Shown: positions 46,390-56,110, counted from the first letter of the stretch. The stretch is DNA of 64,000 nucleotides from Desulfobacterales bacterium (GCA_034003325.1 JAVEYW010000004.1:1-64000); one strand, 5' to 3'. The notes: generated by a model not told the origin, from the sequence alone. Numbers and translations are program-made.

Positions 46390-46932
46390 ATGCGTTGGAT
46401 CATGGGTTTCATGTTATTTTTGGTCGCAGTACCCTGTTGGGCCGGCGGGCAGGATCAATTCAGAGAGGCTGAAGACTTATGGCAGAAATCAGAAAAAGAA
46501 AAAGCCGTGACAAGTTATCTGGCCGCCATTAAATCCGGCGAGCTTTCCGAGCCGCAGCGTATCATGGCCCACTATAACGTCGCGATCTTCTATTTTTTGG
46601 CTGAAGATGCCAAAAAGGCCATCGAAAACACTGACAAGATTTTAATATCACAGCCCAATCATGTCGGCGCACTTAGCCTGCGCGCCAATTGCTATGATCG
46701 GCTTAAAGATGATGCGCACGCCCTTGCCGATTGGGACAAGCTCCTTGAGATAGATCCCAATGATGCCTTGGTATACAATGACCGCAGCTATTTTTATCTG
46801 GATAGAGGGGATCTTAATAAAGCCATTTCAGAAATGGAAACCTATATCAAAATGCAACCCGACAGCCCGGAGCAGTTACAACAGCTTGATAAACTCAAGG
46901 CGAAACGATCGCAACAGTCTAAGGCGTTATAG
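46390..46932 (+). CDS. secreted tetratricopeptide-repeat protein
   Basis: A 180-aa protein with a signal peptide (WIMGFMLFLVAVPCWAGG) and about three TPR motifs (AHYNVAIFYFLAEDAKKAIE, ALSLRANCYDRLKDDAHAL, ALVYNDRSYFYLDRGDLNKA). AAAGGGGG precedes the ATG. TPR proteins of this kind are periplasmic scaffolds; no partner is evident. The stop codon lies at the edge of a dispersed repeat copy. Confidence 0.75.
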   Translation: MRWIMGFMLFLVAVPCWAGGQDQFREAEDLWQKSEKEKAVTSYLAAIKSGELSEPQRIMAHYNVAIFYFLAEDAKKAIENTDKILISQPNHVGALSLRANCYDRLKDDAHALADWDKLLEIDPNDALVYNDRSYFYLDRGDLNKAISEMETYIKMQPDSPEQLQQLDKLKAKRSQQSKAL

Positions 46933-47037
46933 GCCCTTTACCTGAAAACATGCACGCCTTTGCGTGTATATTCGCCGAAAGTGAGAGATGACTTTTATGC
47001 ATCCCAGCATTCCAGCATCCGGCTTTGCCGGATTAGG
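46930..47037 (-). repeat. dispersed intergenic repeat, copy 2
   Basis: Inverted orientation relative to the copies at 62593-62824. It starts at the TAG stop of the TPR gene with TAGGCCCTTTACC and ends with the hairpin CCGGCTTTGCCGG. Confidence 0.85.
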
Positions 47038-47112
47038 TTAAAGCGGATGCCTCCCATAAGAAAGTCGCCCGAATAAGGATAATCCCGATTCGTGACAAAA
47101 GGAACGCTGCGT

Positions 47113-50100
47113 TTAATGCCTGAAAACGCTTTTTTCCGTCGGGACGGGAACCGGCGTTCGATTCGACTCGCGGCGGCTGCCTTGAGCCGCATAGGTCAAA
47201 TAGGGGATAATGGCCTCGTTTTTGTTGCCGCCGCTGCCGTCATAGGTGATTGAAACGACGGGCACTCCCGTAAGACGTTCTATTTTTCCGGCCATGGCCT
47301 CGGTGATCAGGCCGGGGCAGCAAAAAGACGGGCTGGCATGAACAAACAGGGCGATATCCGGATATTGCTTCAGCAAATAATGAACCTTCAGAATGTTGTC
47401 CATCGTCTCGCCGGTGTGCTCGATGCGCATGTTGTAACGGGATAAAATTTCCTCGGCCGATTCATCGTAAACGGGTTCCGGTTCGTTCAAAATCCGTTCA
47501 AAATACAGGTAATAAATTTTTTCCTTTCGCCTTAAGGAGGCCATCCATACCGATGAGGCAAAGGCATCCCAGAAATGCCCTTCAATAAACCATTTCCGGT
47601 AATAAAGCTTTGAAATCATTTTAAGGTATTCGCTGTATGGCAGGGTGATCACCTCCCCGCCGTGCGCCTCGATAAAATGAATCAGGTTCTGGTTGATAAC
47701 GGGATTGTCCCTGACATATAAATCCCCGAAAATCGCTACTTTCGGCCTTTGATTCGATGCCGCCGAGTGCGTGGTGCCGATTTTTTCAAACCGGGACACA
47801 AGGTTCGAAATCACCGCTTCTTTTGAGTCGTCTTTAAGAAAGGCCTCGGTCAGAAGGGACACGGCGTCCGCGATAACCCGGTCGGTTTCGCCCACCGTTG
47901 TTTCAAAGGGTCTGATGTTACATCCCATTTTTCGAATGTACCCACCGAACATGTAGGCAAAATAATTATTCATGGGCAAAAAAAGCGCGATGTCGATCAT
48001 CGACAATCGGCCGACACACACCTCGGCCCGCTCCATACCGTGGCCGTAGCTATTTAGAAGTGTTTTAATATGATGCGGATATAATCTTAAATTGCATGCA
48101 ATCTGACCCACGGGCAACCAAAGCATGGTCCGGCCGGGATCCAAATCGTGGGTTTCAATATAATCCGCAAAATTCTGGGCGATGATGTTCAGGGGAAGGC
48201 ATTGTCCTGTATTATGCTTCAAACTGTTACGAATGGTTGATGCACTTTCTTCCAGACAGCGGGCGTCCAATCCGGCGCGCCTGAGGTTTGCCGCGATCAA
48301 TGGGCAGCTCAGCGGATCCCAGTTGGGTATCAGCAGGGTTTTGTCGTGACTGTCTTTTACATCACGCAAATCCGGTGCCGGCAGGGCCGTTTGGCAGGCG
48401 TTGCTTCCATGCAGCGCATGGTGATGATGAAACGACCGGCACGCGGCTTCAATCCGGGTTTCATAGCCGACCCTCGAATCGTGCTCGTCCAGTTGCAAAA
48501 TGAGGTAGGGTTTTCGATGCGCGCTCATTATCTCTTTAAAATAGTCGATCACAAACGCATCCGGAGAACACCCGAAGGCCGTTACCAGCACGGGGTAAGC
48601 GCCCGGTGTCTTTGCCGTCACTTCGGCGGCGGCCAGAATTTCAGCGGCATAGTGCCAGTGAATTTCCTGAAGCAAGGGGGCGATTGATGTTACATCCGCG
48701 TCGGTAACCGAGAGCATATCCTGGTAAACGGCCTTGACGCCCAGCGCGGCAAAAAGATCGGGAATGCCCTTATTCATGGTCTTGGAAAGAACCATGTACG
48801 GCCGGCCCAGCAATACGGCATGCCATTCCTCCTGCGCCGCACCCGCCATCGATTGATAGGCCGCTTTTAATTCGGACCGGCATGCCGCCATGAACGCCCT
48901 TGCCTTCTCATAAGCGGCCGAAACTTCCAAAAAGCTGATGGACCGATTTGAAACCGCTTTAAGCATGCGGTAAAGCTCAGCCTTCGTAAAAAAGCTGCTG
49001 TACAGATAGTGTACCATGGGGGTGAGCAGGCGCTTTCCGTCGGTAGCCGTGCCGCAAGAAGCGGCCAACGCGGTTGAAAATTGGGTGTAATAGCAATATT
49101 GCCGGCGCAGTCCCTTCTGCTCGGCTTTCTGCTCTAAATAGACGGGCATAAACACGTAATCCGCCTTTTTCAGCAGCCAGTCGACATGACCATGCATGGC
49201 GGTCATGGGCGCGCAGAATTCCGCGCCCGCCAGTCGCTTTCCATCCCGAAGCCCGGTGGCCAATGGTTCACTGGTCAGGGTGCGAATGTTAAGGGAGTGA
49301 AAAAAATGTTCCCAAAGCGGCATATCCGCTACCAGGTGAAGGACGGCCGGAATCCCGATGGTAATCCCCTCTTTCGCCTTCGGTTGTGAGGGAAGGGAAA
49401 AGGTCTTTTTCCGGTCTTTAAGCAAATCGTATCCGGAACGGTTGTTGCTCACATAGTTGCCGGTATCGTAGTCCCTGCCGCATAAAAATCCGTACGCCAC
49501 CGTCGCGCCGTCCACTTGCGCCACGGTGATTTTACAGTGATTGGTGCAGTACTCACACACCTCCGAACGAACGGGAATATCGAGTTCGCTCAACTGCAGC
49601 CCCTTGAATCCGCTTTGGGTCACGGGTTGCGCCGAGAGCATCAGCGCGACCCCCATCGCCCCGGTAAGATGGCAATAGCGGGAAACGCGAATGGGTTTTT
49701 CAAGGCGTTGCTCGAATGCGGCCACCAGCGCCCGGTTTTTCGCAGTAGCACCCTGAAAAACAATATTCTTGCCGATCCGGCGCTCGACGGCGACCTTGGT
49801 CAGATAGTTATCCCGAACCGAGTGCAGCGTGGCGGCCAGCAACTCGTTGACGGCATATCCTTCAGCCAAATATTGATTGATGTCCCTTTCCATGAAAACC
49901 GTACATCGATCACTGGCAAGCGGGGCCGCGACGTTCTCCGCGGCCGCCGAAAAATCGGCCAGGGGGCACCCGAGCCGTTTGGCCTGCTCTTCGATAAAAC
50001 TGCCCGTGCCCGCAGCGCACACATTATTCATTGCGGAAAAGGTGACCTGACCGTTTTCCAGAAGGGTGAATTTTGCGTCCTGCCCGCCGATTTCGATCAG

Positions 50101-51387
50101 GGTGTCCACGTTCGCATCCAGTTCAACAGCAGCCAACGCATGCGCGGTGATTTCATCCACAACGAGATCCGCGCCGATGAGCTTGCCGATAAATTTTCTA
50201 CCCGCGCCGGTTGTCCCGGCAGCAAGTAGGTTAAAGGATGCCCCCGATGAGGCCGCCATATGCCGAATCGCGGCAAACAGGGCCTGGGTCGCCCGAATCG
50301 GCGCGCCGGCGGTTCGCGTGTAAAACCCGGTCAGCACGGTCTTATGTTTGTCCATGAGCACGGCTTTGGTGCTCGTGGAACCGATATCGATGCCCAGATA
50401 AACCCCCTCGCCGACCGGGGGGCGAGAATACCGATCCACCGCCACTGTCAGCCGGGATCCGTCTTTTTCATGCACATATTCATAGGCATCCTTGCTGAAA
50501 AAATCCGGATACGATGACAAGAATAGTTTCAGGGGACGATAGGCGTATACGCGCCTTGTTTGAGAGGGGAGAAACAACTCATCCACGGCGTGCAACCGCA
50601 TCGGCTCGGCCGCATCCTTTTCGCTCAGCAGGTTCAGGGCTGCGCCAAAAGCACCGTAAAACAGCGTATCGGCAGTAATCACCTCTTTTCGGGTAATGGC
50701 CTTGATGTGGTTGACCACGGCTTCATTGAGGCTGACTCCGCCCGTAAACAGAATGGGGTCCGGCGTGTCTTCATGAATCTCCAACGTATCGACGATGTTT
50801 TTGGCGAGACCACGACAAAGCCCGTCACAGATGGCGGGCAGCGAAAACCCCATCTGCTGCGCATGCGCCAGATCGGTTTTGGCAAACACCGCGCATCGCG
50901 TGGCGATTCCGGGAACAGGGCCTTTATTCGAAAGCGCCATGCGGCTGAGCGCCTCTGTATTCGAAAGGACCAACCGTTCGGCCTGCTGATCCAGAAAGCT
51001 GCCGGTTCCCGCCGCGCAACCGGTATTGGTCATCAATTTCCGGTAACGGCCGTCCGCATCAAAAAGAAGAATGCCGAACTTTTCCCCGCCCACAAAAAGA
51101 ATCGAGCCGAAATGGAGGTAAAAATGGCGCGCGGCGCTGATCATCGATACCCGGTTATCCACCGTTCGGGTGCAGCGAATGATATCCGGCGTGGAGGAGG
51201 TGACGGCAATGCCGCAAACGCTCGATAGATCACGGCCGGCGAGGATTTTATCTCTTATCGTGCCCTTAACATCGCCGTGATGGGGTGCATACGCCCTGTA
51301 AACAATGTCCTTCTCGGGGGTTATTTCAACAAGGCAGACCGACACCGAACCGATATCGACACCAAGTAGCCCGCGGGTGGATGACAT
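47113..51387 (-). CDS. large acyl-CoA dehydratase activase fusion (two ATPase domains plus DUF2229-like part)
   Basis: A 1424-aa protein. Residues about 5-280 and about 325-600 are two BadF/HgdC-type ATPase domains, each with a phosphate loop (GVDIGSVSVCLVE; YLGIDIGSTSTKAVLMD), a CAAGTGSF cluster motif and a second cysteine (RCAVFAK; RCTVFMERD). The rest is a DUF2229/HgdB-like part with several cysteines (CEYCTNHCKITV, GCSPDAF, FCCPG). Such single-chain proteins occur in many anaerobes; the architecture suggests an ATP-driven electron donor fused to its Fe-S acceptor, but the reaction is unknown. The ATG at 51387 follows GGGAGG. The gene stands alone, so a link to benzoyl-CoA reduction is only inferred from family. 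Confidence 0.85.
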   Translation of the reverse strand: MSSTRGLLGVDIGSVSVCLVEITPEKDIVYRAYAPHHGDVKGTIRDKILAGRDLSSVCGIAVTSSTPDIIRCTRTVDNRVSMISAARHFYLHFGSILFVGGEKFGILLFDADGRYRKLMTNTGCAAGTGSFLDQQAERLVLSNTEALSRMALSNKGPVPGIATRCAVFAKTDLAHAQQMGFSLPAICDGLCRGLAKNIVDTLEIHEDTPDPILFTGGVSLNEAVVNHIKAITRKEVITADTLFYGAFGAALNLLSEKDAAEPMRLHAVDELFLPSQTRRVYAYRPLKLFLSSYPDFFSKDAYEYVHEKDGSRLTVAVDRYSRPPVGEGVYLGIDIGSTSTKAVLMDKHKTVLTGFYTRTAGAPIRATQALFAAIRHMAASSGASFNLLAAGTTGAGRKFIGKLIGADLVVDEITAHALAAVELDANVDTLIEIGGQDAKFTLLENGQVTFSAMNNVCAAGTGSFIEEQAKRLGCPLADFSAAAENVAAPLASDRCTVFMERDINQYLAEGYAVNELLAATLHSVRDNYLTKVAVERRIGKNIVFQGATAKNRALVAAFEQRLEKPIRVSRYCHLTGAMGVALMLSAQPVTQSGFKGLQLSELDIPVRSEVCEYCTNHCKITVAQVDGATVAYGFLCGRDYDTGNYVSNNRSGYDLLKDRKKTFSLPSQPKAKEGITIGIPAVLHLVADMPLWEHFFHSLNIRTLTSEPLATGLRDGKRLAGAEFCAPMTAMHGHVDWLLKKADYVFMPVYLEQKAEQKGLRRQYCYYTQFSTALAASCGTATDGKRLLTPMVHYLYSSFFTKAELYRMLKAVSNRSISFLEVSAAYEKARAFMAACRSELKAAYQSMAGAAQEEWHAVLLGRPYMVLSKTMNKGIPDLFAALGVKAVYQDMLSVTDADVTSIAPLLQEIHWHYAAEILAAAEVTAKTPGAYPVLVTAFGCSPDAFVIDYFKEIMSAHRKPYLILQLDEHDSRVGYETRIEAACRSFHHHHALHGSNACQTALPAPDLRDVKDSHDKTLLIPNWDPLSCPLIAANLRRAGLDARCLEESASTIRNSLKHNTGQCLPLNIIAQNFADYIETHDLDPGRTMLWLPVGQIACNLRLYPHHIKTLLNSYGHGMERAEVCVGRLSMIDIALFLPMNNYFAYMFGGYIRKMGCNIRPFETTVGETDRVIADAVSLLTEAFLKDDSKEAVISNLVSRFEKIGTTHSAASNQRPKVAIFGDLYVRDNPVINQNLIHFIEAHGGEVITLPYSEYLKMISKLYYRKWFIEGHFWDAFASSVWMASLRRKEKIYYLYFERILNEPEPVYDESAEEILSRYNMRIEHTGETMDNILKVHYLLKQYPDIALFVHASPSFCCPGLITEAMAGKIERLTGVPVVSITYDGSGGNKNEAIIPYLTYAAQGSRRESNRTPVPVPTEKSVFRH

Positions 51388-51565
51388 GGCAACCTCCCTG
51401 TTATGATCACGGCATTTTTGAGAGAACGATAACATAACGGATAATCGAATCGCCGCTTTTTACAATTTATCCGCTTAGGGGCGAGTATGCAATCTCAAAG
51501 ATTTTTTTGGAGGAGGGTACTGCTCAGGCCATATGGTTATGTGTTTCAGAAGACCGTTAGTTTGA

Positions 51566-51650
51566 CATAAAAAGCTAATAATGATACATCAAGTTAGGCT
51601 AAAATAAATCCAACACCATTAGCTGATAAATGTACAGCATAAAAAGCTAA
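51566..51650. promoter_or_regulatory. 13-bp direct repeats upstream of the Fic gene
   Basis: CATAAAAAGCTAA occurs at 51566-51578 and 51638-51650, with the related TTAGCTGAT between. The second copy ends 16 bp before the start codon and touches the ribosome site. Repeats in this place fit autoregulation by the N-terminal winged-helix domain of the Fic protein. Confidence 0.45.
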
Positions 51651-51666
51651 CAGGAGAACATGCGAG

Positions 51667-53193
51667 ATGGCCGATCCACATAAAAAACTGGCGGAATCCC
51701 TTGAAATCCTGCGTGCGTTGCAAGAGCTCGGTATCGTCGCCATACGTTCGCGCGATATTACCCGAACGCACCGTGAACGCCTGATTAAAAACGGTTTTCT
51801 GCAAGAGGTGATGAAGGGGTGGTATATTCCGGTCCACCCGGACGAGGTCGGGGGTGACAGCACGGCGTGGTATGCATCGTACTGGCGCTTCTGCGCGGGC
51901 TATCTTAAGGAGCGTTTCGGCAAAAACTGGGGCCTCTCTCCCGAGCAGTCGCTGTTGTTGCACGTGGGGAATATGACGGTCCCGCGACAATTGCTTGTAC
52001 GCTCTCCGAAAGCGCGCAACAAGATCACATCATTGCCGCATGGCACGTCCCTGCTCGATGTGCGCGCGGCCCTGCCCGAAGCCGGGCAGGTTGTAGAGAG
52101 GGATGGCCTGCGTCTGTTCTCCGTACCCGCCGCGCTAGTAGGCTGCGGACCCGGATTTTTCCTTCAAAACGCAACGGACGTTCGTGCGGCGCTGGTGATG
52201 GCGCGCGATGCATCCGATCTGCTGGGATTGCTTCTCGAAGGCGGGCGAACTACCATCGCCGGCCGTTTGGCGGGTGCATTCCGAAACATCGGGCGTGACC
52301 GCATTGCCGACGAAATTATAAAAACGATGCGAGCAGCGGGCTTCGATATACGTGAAAAAAATCCTTTCGAGGACTCGGTAGACTCGATTCCGCTGGGCCG
52401 CGAACGGTCGCCGCACGTAAACCGCATCCGCCTGTTGTGGCGGCGGATGCGGGAACCCATCCTGAGACAATTTCCGGCCGCCCCGGGCCGGCCTTCCAAC
52501 ATTGCCGCCTATCTCGAGGAAGCCGATGATAAATACGTCACGGATGCTTATCACTCGCTGTCCATTGAAGGGTACCGGGTCAGCCCCGAACTGATCGAAC
52601 GGGTCCGAAGCGGAGAGTGGAATCCGGACGAAAACAAGGATGACCGCGAACACCGGAATGCATGGACTGCGCGCGGATACTGGCAGGCATATCGGGCGGT
52701 TCGGAAAAGCGTACGCAATGTCCTGGAAGGTGAAAACCCCGGTACGGTCTGCGAAAATGACCACCGGGATTGGTATCGCGAGATGCTCGGACCAAGCGTG
52801 ACGGCCGGTCTCTTACGGGCCTCCGACCTCGCCGGTTACCGGAACGATCAGGTATTCATTCGCGGATCGATGCATGTGCCGCCGCGGTGCGAAGCGGTTC
52901 GGGATTGCATGCCGGCGTTCTTTGATTTGCTGCGGGAAGAACCGGAGCCATCAGTGCGTGTCGTATTGGGGCATTTCGTGTTTGTCTATATCCATCCCTA
53001 CATGGACGGCAACGGCCGTATTGGAAGATTCCTGATGAACGTCATGCTTGCCGCGGGCGGATACCCCTGGACAGTAATTCCGGTGGAGAAACGAAACGAC
53101 TATATGGATGCGCTGGAAAGCGGCAGCGTAAAACAAGATATCGCTCCATTCGCGGCTTTTCTCGGGCGCCTCCTACCCTCTTACCGAAGATAG
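51667..53193 (+). CDS. AbiEi-like DNA-binding domain fused to a Fic domain
   Basis: A 508-aa protein. The N-terminal part (about residues 10-60) resembles the AbiEi antitoxin winged helix (ITRTHRERLIKNGFLQEVMKGWYIP). A Fic domain occupies about 290-480, with the catalytic loop HPYMDGNGRIGR (H near 442) and an upstream inhibitory helix motif SLSIEG near residue 297. Fic enzymes transfer AMP or related groups to protein hydroxyls, and the inhibitory glutamate keeps them quiet until released. AGGAG lies before the ATG. It is flanked by a repeat copy and a broken nucleotidyltransferase gene, suggesting an accessory toxin or defence locus. The AMP-transferase target is unknown. Confidence 0.85.
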   Translation: MADPHKKLAESLEILRALQELGIVAIRSRDITRTHRERLIKNGFLQEVMKGWYIPVHPDEVGGDSTAWYASYWRFCAGYLKERFGKNWGLSPEQSLLLHVGNMTVPRQLLVRSPKARNKITSLPHGTSLLDVRAALPEAGQVVERDGLRLFSVPAALVGCGPGFFLQNATDVRAALVMARDASDLLGLLLEGGRTTIAGRLAGAFRNIGRDRIADEIIKTMRAAGFDIREKNPFEDSVDSIPLGRERSPHVNRIRLLWRRMREPILRQFPAAPGRPSNIAAYLEEADDKYVTDAYHSLSIEGYRVSPELIERVRSGEWNPDENKDDREHRNAWTARGYWQAYRAVRKSVRNVLEGENPGTVCENDHRDWYREMLGPSVTAGLLRASDLAGYRNDQVFIRGSMHVPPRCEAVRDCMPAFFDLLREEPEPSVRVVLGHFVFVYIHPYMDGNGRIGRFLMNVMLAAGGYPWTVIPVEKRNDYMDALESGSVKQDIAPFAAFLGRLLPSYRR

Positions 53194-53263
53194 CCCGTTG
53201 CAGTTTTCCAATCGTCGTTGTTATAGCAATCGATCGCATGTCGCAGATAGTGTGCAGCGCCAT

Positions 53264-53378
53264 CCCTAAACCGGCAAAGCCGGAAGCTGGGCGGCTGGGC
53301 TGCTGGGATGCTTGGCAGTTAACAACCTTCTCCAATGATACACGATTTTTCGTGCATGTTTCTGATAAAGGGCCTAAT
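53264..53378 (+). repeat. dispersed intergenic repeat, copy 3
   Basis: Begins CCTAAACCGGCAAAGCCGG, contains a GCTGGG-rich middle and ACACGATTTTTCGTG as the second hairpin, and ends TTTCTGATAAAGGGCCTAAT. More diverged than copies 1, 2 and the pair at 62593-62824. The remaining 53194-53534 interval has no gene that I can support. Confidence 0.75.
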
Positions 53379-53486
53379 ACCAAACCCGGCTTGACAATCC
53401 ACCACCGGTGGGCCATGATATCGCATCGTTTTACAACACCAAAGGTTATCAACGGGTCAATGTGGTAATCCTTGGTGATTTAAGCC

Positions 53487-53525
53487 AACCAATCGGTTAA
53501 ACTCGCCAAACCAATAAATTGGTTT
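53487..53525. promoter_or_regulatory. paired inverted repeats before the nucleotidyltransferase fragment
   Basis: AACC-AATC-GGTT (53487-53498) is followed by the perfect inverted repeat AAACCAAT-AA-ATTGGTTT (53508-53525), ending a few bases before the ribosome site. This resembles the operator of a self-regulated toxin-antitoxin operon. Confidence 0.45.
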
Positions 53526-53549
53526 TCTCGAGAGGTGAAGCAACAACAA

Positions 53550-53780
53550 ATGACGCCCATGGCTAGTGGAAAAGATAAACGGTTAGTCCACCGGGAAGTG
53601 AAACGTTATATTTCTCTGTTACGAGAGCAGGATATTACTGTTATTCAGGCCTATCTTTTTGGTTCCTATGCCAACAACAAAGCTGACGAATGGAGCGATA
53701 TCGATGCGGAAAGCGGATTGTATAATCGTAAAATGCAGTCTCATGTGTTGAATGATGAATTTAAAGGTCTGCTGGTATAA
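53550..53780 (+). pseudogene. MNT-type nucleotidyltransferase, C-terminally truncated
   Basis: The frame (it is open from 53535) contains the nucleotidyltransferase signature LFGSYANNKADEWSDID, that is GS followed by SD-x-D, found in MNT antitoxins and related proteins. After DID the sequence turns into SGLYNRKMQSH, unlike the family, and ends at 53780, about 30 codons short of the domain. The last 29 bp overlap the start of the acyltransferase gene. It is probably the remaining half of a toxin-antitoxin gene cut by a rearrangement. Confidence 0.65.
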
Positions 53781-54654
53781 AAAACTCTACCTCGCTCTCT
53801 TTTATGTGTTTGCGCGCACAACGCCCCGATTTTGGCAGCAATGGCAAAACGCGGCGGTCTCCCCTTTGTTTTTTCTGTTTTGGCCACGCATTCGCCGGGC
53901 GCTTGCCCGCAACCTGTCAGTGATCCTCAACCGTCCCGCCGATGACCCCGTGGTAATTCAGACCGCTCGCCGCGCGGTTTCTAATTACGGCCTTTATCTA
54001 ACCGATTATGTGCAGATGAACCGGCTTAAACGGCACCTGTTGCCCGAACAATATGGGGCGCACCACATGATGGCGGCATTAAACGAGGGCAACGGCGCCA
54101 TTTTGATCACCCCTCACCTGGGCAATTGGGAGCTGGGAGGGGTAACCTTTGCCGCACGGGGAAAATCGATCTATGCCCTGACCCTCAAGGATACCGAGGC
54201 AAATGTGCAGGATTTCCGGGATTCGATGCGCGCTTCTCTCGGCATCAAAACCGTTCATATCGACACGGTGGACTCCTGGGGAACCAGCATCAAATTGGCA
54301 ACCCTATTGCGGCAAAATGAAATCATCGCCATGCTCGGGGATCGCTGGGAAGGCGGCAAACAGGTGACGGTGCGGTTTTTCGGTAAAAAGACCCTCTTTC
54401 CTTCCGGTGCCGCGGCCCTGGCCCTGGCTACTGGGGCACCGATCATTCCGGCCTTTACCATTATGAAACCCCGGGGGGATTACCTTGCCTGGATGGAAGC
54501 ACCCATTTGCGTTCGAAGAATACCGAATGTGAGCACGTTAACGCTTCTGACCGAAAAAACGCAGGAACTCGCCGCCGTATTTGAGCGGATTATTGCCCGG
54601 TATCCAGATCAATGGTACCACTTTTTTGATTTTTGGGAAAAATATGGCTGCTAA
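53752..54654 (+). CDS. LpxL/HtrB-family lipid acyltransferase
   Basis: A 300-aa membrane-bound acyltransferase with the catalytic motif TPHLGNWELGG (H near 121, E five residues on) and GDRWEGGKQVTVRFFGKK downstream, as in lauroyl/myristoyl transferases acting on lipid A and in relatives found in aryl-polyene and other lipid clusters. An N-terminal hydrophobic segment lies near residues 10-45. The start is uncertain because the gene begins inside the truncated nucleotidyltransferase frame and the ribosome site is weak. The stop overlaps the radical SAM gene by 11 bp, so the two are coupled. Confidence 0.82.
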   Translation: MMNLKVCWYKKLYLALFYVFARTTPRFWQQWQNAAVSPLFFLFWPRIRRALARNLSVILNRPADDPVVIQTARRAVSNYGLYLTDYVQMNRLKRHLLPEQYGAHHMMAALNEGNGAILITPHLGNWELGGVTFAARGKSIYALTLKDTEANVQDFRDSMRASLGIKTVHIDTVDSWGTSIKLATLLRQNEIIAMLGDRWEGGKQVTVRFFGKKTLFPSGAAALALATGAPIIPAFTIMKPRGDYLAWMEAPICVRRIPNVSTLTLLTEKTQELAAVFERIIARYPDQWYHFFDFWEKYGC

Positions 54655-56110
54655 TCTGCTTCTCATCGATCCGCCGCACAAGGTTTTCGGGGCGCTGCGG
54701 CTCTGGATGCCGTCTCCCGGATTGATGGCATTGGCGGCCTATCTGGAGGAAAAGGGGATTGACGTCGATCTGGTGGACGCTACCACCCTGAGACAGCCCT
54801 GGACAGAGCTCGAAGCCCGGCTGAAGCAAAACCGCTACGAGATCATCGGCATTACCTGCTCGGCCGCAACCTTTCACCATGATGCGATTCATACGGTTCG
54901 ACTGGTCAGGCAAACCCTTCCCGATGCGCTGATTGTGAGCGGCGGCGGGCATTTCACGCTGAATGCCGAGGCCATTTTAAGGGAGGTGCCGGAACTCAAC
55001 GTCATGGTGATGGGCGAGGCCGAGGAGAGCTTTCTTGAACTGTTTCAATGGGCCAAATCCGGTCGATCCGGCCATCCCGATACCATCCGCGGCCTGGCTT
55101 ACAGAAAGGATCAAGGGATTCATTTCACCTCCCCAAGGCCCCTGATCGCCAATCTGGACTCCCTGCCCTTTCCCGCCTACCATAAAATCGATCTATCCAG
55201 CCCGACCTATTCCATGCACGGCATGGGCAAACGCACCATCGGGCTTTCCACCTCCAGAGGCTGCGGGGACCGGTGCGCCTATTGCAGCGAAGCGGTGCTC
55301 TGGCAGTCTTCCTGGCGCGGCCGCAGCGGACCGCTGGTGGTGGAAGAGATGCGCCGGCTTCACCGCGACTACGATAAATCCCTTTTCGTTTTCAATGAAA
55401 ACTCCTTCAACCAAAGCCGACAACGAAATGAAGCGTTCCTGGAAGCGCTCGGAAATTCAGGGCTTAAAGGGGATTTTTGGTTTCAGTCCCGGGTCAAAGA
55501 CATTCTTCGGGACAAGGATCTACTCAAGGAATTTAAACGCCTGGGGTGCTATGAGGTGATGCTGGGGGTTGAAAGCATAACGCCGGAAACGCTTAAAAAT
55601 TATACGAAAAATCAATCCTATGAGCAGATTCGGGAAGCGGCTTCTCTGCTTCGGGAAAACGGCATCATGGTCATGACCAACGTCATGTTCGGCGATATTC
55701 ATGATACCGAGGAATCCTTGAAGCAAATTTACCGGTTCGCCAAGGAGATCGGAGACTTTCTGGTCTTGTGCATCACCACCCCGCTGCCCGGCACCCGCTA
55801 TCACACACAGGCGGTAAAAGACAACCGCATCGAGGAAACTGACTTTTCACGCTACAATTTCATGACGCCGATCATGCCCAATGCGGCTTACACGCGGGCG
55901 CAAATTCTGGCACTTCAAAAAAAATACCTACGATTGTACTACACAAGACCGGTTATCTTTTGGAAAATGCTTTTTTCCGCCAACCCGTTTATTCGCATGG
56001 CGTATCGGCTGATCATGCGCTACGCTTGGTATGAAGCGAGAAACCGGGAGTGGGTACAATCTAATTATGAGCCCGTTCCGGAACGCCTTTTGAGAAAAGA
56101 AAAAATATAA
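54644..56110 (+). CDS. B12-binding radical SAM protein
   Basis: A 488-aa protein with an N-terminal cobalamin-binding fold (LLLIDPPHKVFGALRLWMPS, GIDVDLVDA, VSGGGHFTLNAEA) and a radical SAM domain with C207-x3-C211-x2-C214 in SRGCGDRCAYCSE. The family (BchE/HpnP-like, COG1032) performs methylations, cyclisations and other steps on lipids and cofactors. The ATG at 54644 lies inside the end of the acyltransferase gene. Next to an acyltransferase, a FabD-like and a FabZ-like gene it may modify an acyl chain or lipid; the substrate is unknown. Confidence 0.85.
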   Translation: MAANLLLIDPPHKVFGALRLWMPSPGLMALAAYLEEKGIDVDLVDATTLRQPWTELEARLKQNRYEIIGITCSAATFHHDAIHTVRLVRQTLPDALIVSGGGHFTLNAEAILREVPELNVMVMGEAEESFLELFQWAKSGRSGHPDTIRGLAYRKDQGIHFTSPRPLIANLDSLPFPAYHKIDLSSPTYSMHGMGKRTIGLSTSRGCGDRCAYCSEAVLWQSSWRGRSGPLVVEEMRRLHRDYDKSLFVFNENSFNQSRQRNEAFLEALGNSGLKGDFWFQSRVKDILRDKDLLKEFKRLGCYEVMLGVESITPETLKNYTKNQSYEQIREAASLLRENGIMVMTNVMFGDIHDTEESLKQIYRFAKEIGDFLVLCITTPLPGTRYHTQAVKDNRIEETDFSRYNFMTPIMPNAAYTRAQILALQKKYLRLYYTRPVIFWKMLFSANPFIRMAYRLIMRYAWYEARNREWVQSNYEPVPERLLRKEKI

